A stretch of 41,638 nucleotides of DNA from a virus: IMG/VR virus record IMGVR_UViG_3300045257_000351, positions 1-41,638 of that record. One strand, given 5' to 3'. Under the pieces are notes generated by a model. That model searched no databases, had not been told where the DNA came from, and worked only from the letters and a program-made list of their open reading frames with translations. Below are positions 35,889-41,638 of the stretch, one piece after another; the first letter of the stretch is position 1; each line of letters starts with the position of its first letter. Both the position numbers and the translations under genes were made by a program.

Positions 35889-38683
35889 AGATAGTAACGC
35901 CTGAGAACTTTGATGCTTGCATTGAAGAGCTTTTAAAAGAAGATTTTTTAGCAGTTGATACTGAAACTACAGGCCTTCAGCCATGGAAAAATGATAGACT
36001 ATTTTCCATTCAATTCTCTAATTCTACTGAGGATTATTATTTTAATTTCCAAGAATATACCACGGGTGAAGCAGTTCTTAAATTCACTGACATTTGTGAG
36101 CTACAGCCGCTTTTTTATTTAAAAACTATTTTCATACAAAACGCTAAATTTGATATGGCCTTTCTATGGAAAGAAGGCATTAGGTTTGATAGAGCAGATA
36201 TTCATTGCACAGAAGTTGCTGGGCGACTTCTAAGATCTGATCACTTATCATATTCCCTAGATAATCAATCTAAGCGAGAACTTGGGGAATCTAAAGATGA
36301 CCGTGTGATGGAATGGCTTAAAGAACATAAGGCCTTTACTTCTATAAAAATTCCAGGAAAAGATACAGTTTACAAATCATACCACTTTGAAAAGGTGCCT
36401 TTTGAACTCATCTCTTCCTACGGTTGTCTTGATACAAGACTTTGCTACCGATTAGGGATGAAGCAAATTGGACAGTTGCAGGCTTTAAAGGCAGAAGCTC
36501 GCACTGGACAAAAATCAGTCTTTGATGTTTATGTGATGGAGAAAAATCTTACTCACGCTTGTCTTGAAATTGAGAGAGTGGGCATTAAAATAGATGAGGA
36601 TTATTGCAATGAAGCCATCGAGTTCGAGGCCAAGCGTATTCATAAAGCGCAGGAAGAGTTCACAAATATTACAGGAAAAGAACTTACAGATTCAGGAAAA
36701 TTCCTTGGGCCCATATTCGAAGAGCTTGGTTTTAAACCAGGAAAAACCGACACGGGTGAAGACGCAGTCACCGATTCATTTCTATCCAGCGTATCGCATC
36801 CGATCTCTAAAGTAGTTAGGGAATATAGAGATGCTTCAAAGCGTGCAAATACTTATTTCAAATCATTTTTATATTACTCAGATACTGAAGGCGTTATCCA
36901 TCCAAATATGAAGCAAGCGGGAACTTCTACAGGAAGATTCTCTTATATAGACCCAAACTGCCTTAGTATGGATACTGAAGTATTAACAAAAAATGGGTGG
37001 GTAAATGGGGATAATTATGCTGGGCAAGAAATTTGTGTATATAATAATGGCAAATTAACATGGGAAGTTCCCTCTAATAAGTTCATATCCTCTAAAAAAA
37101 TACAAAGTATGATTACTGTAAAAAATGAGCATTTTGACATGAGGATGACAGATACCCATAGGGTACTGCATAGAAATAGAAAGACTCTAAAAGAGCTAGT
37201 CACAGAAGCGAAAAACTTTCCCAAGGATTCTCACATAATTCATGGAGGATTGCTCGAAGGGACGGTGGAAGAAAATCCATCACTACTAAAACTTCTAATA
37301 GCTATTCAAGCAGACGGACACATAATTAACAATAAATCGTCAACCAAAGTATCTTTCGAATTTATAAAAGAACGAAAAATAAAAAGGCTTATCTCCATAT
37401 TAGAAGGTTTACCTTATGACTATAGCGTGGGCAATGGTAAGAGGTGGCGAGTCGTTGTTGATATAACAAAAATAAAAGACAACATGTATCTGCATGAAAA
37501 AAAACTAACATTTAATTTTCTTATATTAACAAGAGAGCTACGGACACTAGTATTCGAAGAGTTAAAGTTTTGGGACGGTGATTCGACTAGAAAAGAGTTT
37601 TCATATTGCTCAAGGCATATCCAGAATATGGATGTTGTCCAAGCAATAGCGGCATCCATTGGGTATAGATGTCACATATACAGGCATTCCAACAAAAAAA
37701 ATGAAGCTTATGTGGCCTCATTTGTGCGCAGGGATTACAGTGGCACTGCTAATAGCATAGTTAAAAAAGAAAAAAGTAAGGAAAAAGTTTGGTGTGTTAA
37801 GGTTTCCTCTGGATTTTTTTTAGCGCGAAGGGGAAGCGATACCTTTATAACAGGAAATTGCCAAAATATCCCGGCTGAAGATTCGTCATCCCTCCCGGTA
37901 CGTCGAGCCTTCGTCCCAAGGCTGGGATATTTATTTTTATCTATAGATTATAATCAAATGGAATTTAGAATGATGCTAGACGAAGCAGGCCAGTTTGATT
38001 TGATTGAAAAGATCAAAGAAGGGCATGATCCCCACCAAGCGACCGCTGATCTAACAGGTCTTACAAGAAGCGCCTCTAAAACTTTAAACTTCGGACTTCT
38101 CTATGGTATGGGAATAGCTAAACTTGCTATTGCTCTAGGATGTACATTTGAGGAAGCAAAATCATTTAAGAAAAAGTATTTCAGAGCCTTACCAATGGTA
38201 GAGAACTTTATTGTTCAATGCTCAGGAGCCGTGAAGCAGAGGCTCATGCAATCCCCCGGCAATGGTTGGGTAAGAACGTGGCTAGGAAGACGTGCTTATT
38301 TTAATGACGAAAATTTCGCATATAGGGCAGCTAATTCAAAAGTGCAAGGTGGCGCGGCAGATTTAGTAAAAACTGTGATGGTCATTTTGCATGAATTTTT
38401 ACTAAAATATCAGACAAGAATGGTTCTTCAGATTCATGATGAGATTGTATTTGAACTTCATGAAGATGAAATGGAGCTAATCCCCAAGATTATGCACATT
38501 ATGGAAAATACCTATCCATACAAATCTTTGCCCTTGACGTGCTCTATGAGCTTTAGCCTAAAATCTCTCTATGATCTTCAAGAAGGAGATCCTAGGGGAT
38601 ACATTGGCAAAGAAGCAAGAAACGATTTTCAAGGAAAGAATAATGCCGTTTTTGAAGCGCTTACCAAACACGTGGTTAGTTAA
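35885..38683 (+). CDS. polA: Family A DNA polymerase precursor with intein
   Basis: 932 aa precursor. The 3'-5' exonuclease domain has VDTETTG (D25, E27), QNAKFD (N86, D90) and YGCLD (Y179, D183). Residues 359-658 are an intein, so the spliced enzyme is 632 aa. Polymerase motif A is SIDYNQMEF (D688), motif B is R728-xxx-K732-xxx-FGLLYG (736-741), and motif C is HDE at 851-853. The extein junction is DPN/CQNIP, next to the conserved DPNLQNIP loop of Pol I enzymes. It is the replicative polymerase. It is coupled to the RHH gene and is overlapped by the nuclease gene downstream. There is no 5'-3' exonuclease domain. Confidence 0.95.
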   Translation: MKIVTPENFDACIEELLKEDFLAVDTETTGLQPWKNDRLFSIQFSNSTEDYYFNFQEYTTGEAVLKFTDICELQPLFYLKTIFIQNAKFDMAFLWKEGIRFDRADIHCTEVAGRLLRSDHLSYSLDNQSKRELGESKDDRVMEWLKEHKAFTSIKIPGKDTVYKSYHFEKVPFELISSYGCLDTRLCYRLGMKQIGQLQALKAEARTGQKSVFDVYVMEKNLTHACLEIERVGIKIDEDYCNEAIEFEAKRIHKAQEEFTNITGKELTDSGKFLGPIFEELGFKPGKTDTGEDAVTDSFLSSVSHPISKVVREYRDASKRANTYFKSFLYYSDTEGVIHPNMKQAGTSTGRFSYIDPNCLSMDTEVLTKNGWVNGDNYAGQEICVYNNGKLTWEVPSNKFISSKKIQSMITVKNEHFDMRMTDTHRVLHRNRKTLKELVTEAKNFPKDSHIIHGGLLEGTVEENPSLLKLLIAIQADGHIINNKSSTKVSFEFIKERKIKRLISILEGLPYDYSVGNGKRWRVVVDITKIKDNMYLHEKKLTFNFLILTRELRTLVFEELKFWDGDSTRKEFSYCSRHIQNMDVVQAIAASIGYRCHIYRHSNKKNEAYVASFVRRDYSGTANSIVKKEKSKEKVWCVKVSSGFFLARRGSDTFITGNCQNIPAEDSSSLPVRRAFVPRLGYLFLSIDYNQMEFRMMLDEAGQFDLIEKIKEGHDPHQATADLTGLTRSASKTLNFGLLYGMGIAKLAIALGCTFEEAKSFKKKYFRALPMVENFIVQCSGAVKQRLMQSPGNGWVRTWLGRRAYFNDENFAYRAANSKVQGGAADLVKTVMVILHEFLLKYQTRMVLQIHDEIVFELHEDEMELIPKIMHIMENTYPYKSLPLTCSMSFSLKSLYDLQEGDPRGYIGKEARNDFQGKNNAVFEALTKHVVS
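36959..37858 (+). other. Intein coding region with LAGLIDADG homing endonuclease
   Basis: 300 codons. The first residue is Cys359 (CLSMDTEVLT, block A). Block B is TDTH (422-425). The endonuclease has LLIAIQADGH (470-479) and FWDGDS (562-567), two LAGLIDADG-type motifs. Block F is VWCVKVSSGFFLARR, and the last residues are FITGN before extein Cys659. The penultimate residue is Gly rather than the usual His, with Asn and Cys+1 kept. Splicing restores motif A to C of the polymerase. The coding frame is intact on both sides. It is probably a mobile, homing-competent intein. Confidence 0.93.
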
Positions 38684-38936
38684 AGTGCAGCAGAGAACCA
38701 TTAGGGGAACACCGGATATTTTACTTTGCATTAACGGAATATTTGTAGGGATGGAATTGAAGAAATCTATAGATGAAGAGAGAGATCCCCTACAAGAGCA
38801 CAACTTGGATTTAATAAATAAAGCAGGGGGAATCGGGATAGCCGTGTTTCCAGAAAATTGGGACAAAGCATATCTTGCTCTTTTAGCACTATCGAAAGGA
38901 TTACAATATGATCGAGATCAGTTTAGGACAGCTTAG
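38604..38936 (+). CDS. VRR-NUC / Holliday-junction-resolvase-type nuclease
   Basis: 110 aa from TTG at 38604, with AGGGGAT 5 nt upstream. Longer (ATG 38571) and shorter (ATG 38643) starts exist; the domain seems to begin with QETIFKERIMPFLKRLPNTW, so the short one would truncate it. The PD-(D/E)XK core is RGTPDILLCINGIFVGMELKK, with Asp in GTPD and Glu-x-Lys in ELKK. The final helix is LQEHNLDLINKAGG. It probably cuts branched or damaged DNA in recombination or before packaging. It overlaps the polymerase by 80 nt. Confidence 0.8.
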   Translation: MAKKQETIFKERIMPFLKRLPNTWLVKVQQRTIRGTPDILLCINGIFVGMELKKSIDEERDPLQEHNLDLINKAGGIGIAVFPENWDKAYLALLALSKGLQYDRDQFRTA

Positions 38937-39330
38937 GGCTCCGGCATTTTCTCAAGCGTGTGGCAAGATTATGAATACACCGGGCTTAGAGCCGAAAGTC
39001 GCTTACCACGTCATGCGAACAGTGAAGCTTTTCGAACAAGAGCTAAAATTAGCAAACGAAGCATTTAAGAAATTAGTAAATGAGTGGGCAGTTCTTGTGG
39101 AGGGGAAGCCTGATAATTTTCAAGTGCCTCCTGAAAAGCTAGAGGAGTGGAATAAAGTAGTGACTAATTTTCATGAGGCTAAAATTAAGGTAGATAAATA
39201 TAGATGGAAGCTTTCCGATCTTGAGAAGGCGCAACTTACACCCGCTGATTATATGGCTATTGAGCCGTTGATCACGGGCTTTGAACTAATCGAAGGGAGT
39301 CTTGAACATGGCAAAGAAAAAAGTAACTAA
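38908..39330 (+). CDS. DUF1617-like phage protein
   Basis: 140 aa with AAAGGA before ATG at 38908. It is fully helical: AYHVMRTVKLFEQELKLANE, FKKLVNEWAV, and a C-terminal PADYMAIEPLITGFELIEG. The pattern matches small phage proteins of the DUF1617 type. It overlaps the nuclease gene by 29 nt. Its role is unknown; gene order suggests replication or recombination. Confidence 0.65.
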   Translation: MIEISLGQLRAPAFSQACGKIMNTPGLEPKVAYHVMRTVKLFEQELKLANEAFKKLVNEWAVLVEGKPDNFQVPPEKLEEWNKVVTNFHEAKIKVDKYRWKLSDLEKAQLTPADYMAIEPLITGFELIEGSLEHGKEKSN

Positions 39331-39364
39331 AAAAGCTGTTAAGAAAACTTCTAAAAAGAAGTAA
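39308..39364 (+). CDS. 18-aa lysine-rich microprotein
   Basis: ATG at 39308 overlaps the end of the 140-aa gene, with GGGAG 9 nt upstream. MAKKKVTKKAVKKTSKKK is half lysine and resembles a histone-like tail. It is the last rightward ORF before the terminator. Short Lys-rich peptides could condense DNA or carry regulatory roles; translation is unproven. Confidence 0.4.
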   Translation: MAKKKVTKKAVKKTSKKK

Positions 39365-39373
39365 GTAGTAACT

Positions 39374-39399
39374 AGCCCCTTTTCAGGGGCTTTTATTTT
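39374..39399 (+). terminator. Rho-independent terminator of the right-arm operon
   Basis: AGCCCCT-TTTC-AGGGGCT is a perfect 7-bp stem with a 4-nt loop, followed by TTTATTTT. It lies between the ends of the converging operons and overlaps the stop of the leftward 105-aa gene. Confidence 0.9.
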
Positions 39400-39715
39400 A
39401 CATCTTTGATTTTTCGGAAGCTACTTTTCTAAGTTGATCTAAAGACTTAATTCCACCGGCAGATGAAGGCGCTTCACCAACTACTGCATGAATAGCATCT
39501 TTCTTCTGATTTAAGTGCTTAATCGCTAAACCATGAAGCACGGGTTGGTTTTTCTTAATGTGAGCGGCCTTCATTAAGGCATCCCCCGCATTTTCTACTT
39601 CGTGCTGTTCATAATCAGCAGGTTCTGCGGCCTCTTCTTGGGCTGATCCTTCTGCAAGGCTTGGCATAGACATTGGTTGTGTAGGCTGACTTGGAGCCTT
39701 TATTGATGATTTCAT
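39398..39715 (-). CDS. 105-aa conserved small protein with scaffold-like C-terminus
   Basis: ATGA overlap with the upstream 537-aa gene. Residues 1-30 are Ser/Pro/Gln-rich; the central helix is DYEQHEVENAGDALMKAAHI with LHGLAIKHLNQKKDA. The C-terminus reads GGIKSLDQLRKVASEKSKM, similar to KSLDDLKAHAKTL at the end of the scaffold (15246-16259). It is the last gene of the leftward virion operon. It could bind the same partner as the scaffold, such as capsid or portal. This is inference from the shared motif. Confidence 0.65.
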   Translation of the reverse strand: MKSSIKAPSQPTQPMSMPSLAEGSAQEEAAEPADYEQHEVENAGDALMKAAHIKKNQPVLHGLAIKHLNQKKDAIHAVVGEAPSSAGGIKSLDQLRKVASEKSKM

Positions 39716-41325
39716 GGTTTGTTCTCCTCATTTTGGTTATTTAAAATATTCCATATTCCACCGCGAGCCGCTGCGCCTGATACTTCTGGTATTACATTAC
39801 CTGCTGCATCGACTGCTTGTCCTAAGCGGTTAAGACCTACGGCAGAAATTTGATTGCCATACTTCCTAGCGCCTTTATTAACAAGAGCTAAACTAGTTCC
39901 TAGTAGGGCATGCTTCATTTTATCTTCAGGAGATCCTCCACTCATAAGTCCTGCACCTGCACCTAAAGCCCCTATGGCATAATCAGAGGGAGAAATAAGG
40001 CGGTTAGCAAACTCCTTAGCATTTCTTTTAGCTAAAATATCTTTTGCAGCTTGAAGATCCCCATAAGTATTTTTTTGCTGAATAAATTGATCTACCGGAT
40101 AACCTGTTTTTTGCGCAAGATCTTCCCCGCCCTGCTCGACACCATTTTTTAATTGCCCTAGTAAGGATCTATTGAATTGCTCTTCAATAGGAATGTCTGC
40201 ACCTGGAAGTCTATCCCATTTAATTTGGTCGGCCACATTTCTCTTCTTAAGTTCTGCCTCAAGAAGTGGAATATTAGGATTTAGATCCGCCGCTGATTCT
40301 CCACCACCAGATCTCCAGTTATTGATAAGCTCTTGAAGTTGAGCATTTTTATTAGCCACTCCTCCAATATCTGTATCGGCTGGAGAAATTAATTTATTCT
40401 CTAAATTATTTGCAATGTCCTCACGGCTCAGACTTACTGGAGCACCAGTTTCTTTCTGGGCCATTTGCTCAACAGTATTTCCTAAATTCTGTCCGGCCGT
40501 AGAGGCGGCAGCATTTGCTCTGTTCTCTAGACCTGCATAGCTTGTAGGCGGCATAGTTACCACGCCTTCATCAAGTGCTGTTCTACCGATTGAATTAACT
40601 TTGTCTCTATTAAAAGCTTGCATAGCTTGTCTTGCGTAAGGCCCAAGGGCTTTGAAGGCTTTTCTTTCAGCGAGTGCGGATAGCAGCCCACCTGCAGAAT
40701 TAAGTGCAGGTCCTACTGCAGGGGCTAGGGCATTTACTGCAATATTTGTAGGGTTATTAACAACATTTGAAGCACGTTCTGACAACTGTAGCGGATTAAC
40801 AACACCAGGCTGATCCCCTGGATTTTGAAGAGCAGATTGAGCGATAGCGGAGCCTGCTCCTGATAACATCTGTAAGGGAAGACCTGCTTCTGCAGCAGCA
40901 CCTAGAGGAATGGCAAGTCCTGTGGATAGGCCTCCGCCCACTTGTCCAGCAGTGTATGCCTTAGGAGAAGCATTCTTTGCGGCTAATTGCTGTGCAATCC
41001 ATTGATCCCTACGAGTTGCATAGTCAGGAATAGTCTCATAAGAATTCCCCCCTGTGACCAGATCAGCGATTTTAGCAGCAACAGGCTCAACTGCTGCATT
41101 TAATTGCGGCAAATGTCCAAATGTGGCTTGATTTCCGAAACCTTGCAGGGCCGACTGTGTAGCGGTTGAAGCTTCGTCCAAAGTAGGGAGACTTTTCTGA
41201 ATGGAGCCTTGAAAGCGCATATCATTGGCAGGAGCTTTTTGAAACTTGGACCATGGGCCTTGAGCCGTGAGCCCTGAATCAGCATCTCCATTATCCGCCT
41301 GATATTTTTCCCATGGCGCCGCCAT
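39712..41325 (-). CDS. Large Gly/Ala-rich internal virion (ejection) protein
   Basis: 537 aa. ATG at 41325 overlaps the stop of the 449-aa gene (TAATG). The N-terminus carries PWEKYQ (residues 4-9) and GPWSKFQ (23-29), two copies of a PWxK motif. Residues 125-170 are Gly/Ala-rich hydrophobic (VGGGLSTGLAIPLGAAAEA) and residues 450-470 are similar (IGALGAGAGLMSGGS); both could cross a membrane. The middle is helical and charged. There is no lytic transglycosylase motif. A role in DNA delivery through the envelope is inferred from position and hydrophobic segments. The second PWxK motif is encoded by the five-unit heptamer array. Confidence 0.7.
   Translation of the reverse strand: MAAPWEKYQADNGDADSGLTAQGPWSKFQKAPANDMRFQGSIQKSLPTLDEASTATQSALQGFGNQATFGHLPQLNAAVEPVAAKIADLVTGGNSYETIPDYATRRDQWIAQQLAAKNASPKAYTAGQVGGGLSTGLAIPLGAAAEAGLPLQMLSGAGSAIAQSALQNPGDQPGVVNPLQLSERASNVVNNPTNIAVNALAPAVGPALNSAGGLLSALAERKAFKALGPYARQAMQAFNRDKVNSIGRTALDEGVVTMPPTSYAGLENRANAAASTAGQNLGNTVEQMAQKETGAPVSLSREDIANNLENKLISPADTDIGGVANKNAQLQELINNWRSGGGESAADLNPNIPLLEAELKKRNVADQIKWDRLPGADIPIEEQFNRSLLGQLKNGVEQGGEDLAQKTGYPVDQFIQQKNTYGDLQAAKDILAKRNAKEFANRLISPSDYAIGALGAGAGLMSGGSPEDKMKHALLGTSLALVNKGARKYGNQISAVGLNRLGQAVDAAGNVIPEVSGAAARGGIWNILNNQNEENKP
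41246..41280 (+). repeat. Five-unit heptamer array in the 537-aa gene
   Basis: TTGGACC, ATGGGCC, TTGAGCC, GTGAGCC, CTGAATC: five consecutive units in exact 7-nt phase, the longest array seen. Read on the minus strand it encodes DSGLTAQGPWSK. Confidence 0.8.
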
Positions 41326-41638
41326 TATTTTTTACTCCATGAATTAGCATCTGCAGGATCTCCACCATTAAAGATATACCCATCAATTTCTGAACCAACA
41401 GCCGGGGCCGAAGCTCCGCCTCCAGTTCCTTGAGCAGGAGAGCCAATCATATCTTTCATACCTTTTGTCTTAGCAATAAGATCTTGTCGCATGGCTGGAT
41501 ATTTATTTAACCATCGATCCTGCCCAGAAGATTTGGCGGCCGTATCGACCATTTGACCATATTGTTTTTCAATATTTCCCCGCTCTGTTTGGGCGAAGCC
41601 CTGGACTGCTTTTAGCATTGGATCATTTTTTCCAATAT
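41325..41638 (-). CDS. Internal virion protein, C-terminal part of the junction-spanning gene
   Basis: Open at 41638 and ending in TAA at 41325. This is the 3' part of the 449-aa gene that begins at 1163. Bases 41512-41638 repeat 1-127, so only 41325-41511 add new sequence. The C-terminus is helical then Gly/Ser/Asp-rich (SPAQGTGGGASAPAVGSE, ADANSWSKK). Its stop overlaps the 537-aa start by TAATG. Confidence 0.75.
   Translation of the reverse strand, partial: IGKNDPMLKAVQGFAQTERGNIEKQYGQMVDTAAKSSGQDRWLNKYPAMRQDLIAKTKGMKDMIGSPAQGTGGGASAPAVGSEIDGYIFNGGDPADANSWSKK
41512..41638. repeat. Right copy of 127-bp terminal repeat
   Basis: Identical to bases 1-127; see the left copy. Interpreted as the overlap of a circular assembly. 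Confidence 0.93.

Noticed and set aside
18855-41280. Heptamer arrays as a CRISPR or direct-repeat array
   Set aside because: Units are 7 nt, with no spacers and no cas genes, and the copies are scattered.
41512-41638. 127-bp end repeat as a biological terminal repeat
   Set aside because: The length matches a common assembler k-mer and the repeat lies inside a gene that reads through in frame.

Overview
The window is a complete, circularly closed genome of a short-tailed (podovirus-type) bacteriophage. The first 127 bases are identical to the last 127 (1-127 = 41512-41638). Removing one copy leaves a 41,511-bp circle, and a gene cut by the window edges joins in frame across the junction (449 aa). 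The base composition is moderately AT-rich and most ribosome sites are AGGAG-like. I see no integrase, CI-like repressor, tRNA, CRISPR array or phage RNA polymerase. The gene content looks virulent and dependent on host RNA polymerase. A lipoprotein and secretion-type signals suggest a Gram-negative host, but I cannot name it.

Late arm, minus strand, 21518 down to 1 and on through 41638 to 39398: HNH nuclease, putative TerS, TerL, a small conserved protein, a P22-type portal, scaffold, major capsid protein, capsid-proximal small proteins, three fibre proteins, three tiny membrane or holin-like proteins, a tail nozzle protein with an adaptor-type protein, and a run of Q/A/G-rich internal virion (ejection) proteins. 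That last run includes a T7 gp13-like GNAT-fold protein and a cupin. There is no tape measure or tail tube, which fits a podovirus.

Control region and right arm: a 451-bp noncoding region (21519-21969) separates the late arm from a rightward cluster of small genes (21970-23609) that includes a membrane protein and a lipoprotein. A leftward replication operon (26593 to 23640) encodes a Toprim primase, an SF3 (D5-like) helicase and a small protein. From 26810 to 39364 a long rightward operon starts with about twenty tiny genes chained by ATGA/GTGA overlaps. Several of these carry paired Cys motifs or single membrane helices, and among them sit a tyrosine phosphatase-like protein, an Ala-rich repeat protein and the endolysin. 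It then encodes an SNF2-type helicase, a candidate ssDNA-binding protein, a ribbon-helix-helix regulator, a family A DNA polymerase interrupted by a 300-aa intein, and a VRR-NUC-type nuclease. A strong terminator at 39374-39399 separates the two converging operons.

The most unusual signal is a dispersed family of tandem heptamers (consensus RTGARCC, for example ATGAACC/GTGAACC/ATGAGCC, 2-5 units in exact 7-nt phase). It occurs at about twenty loci in both orientations, in coding and noncoding DNA, mostly in the right half. In five genes a heptamer supplies the start codon. Other notable points are the polymerase intein, a tail fibre with an apparent secretion signal peptide, an endolysin far from the holin candidates, and short motifs (SPWT/PWxK, KSLDxL) shared between virion proteins.
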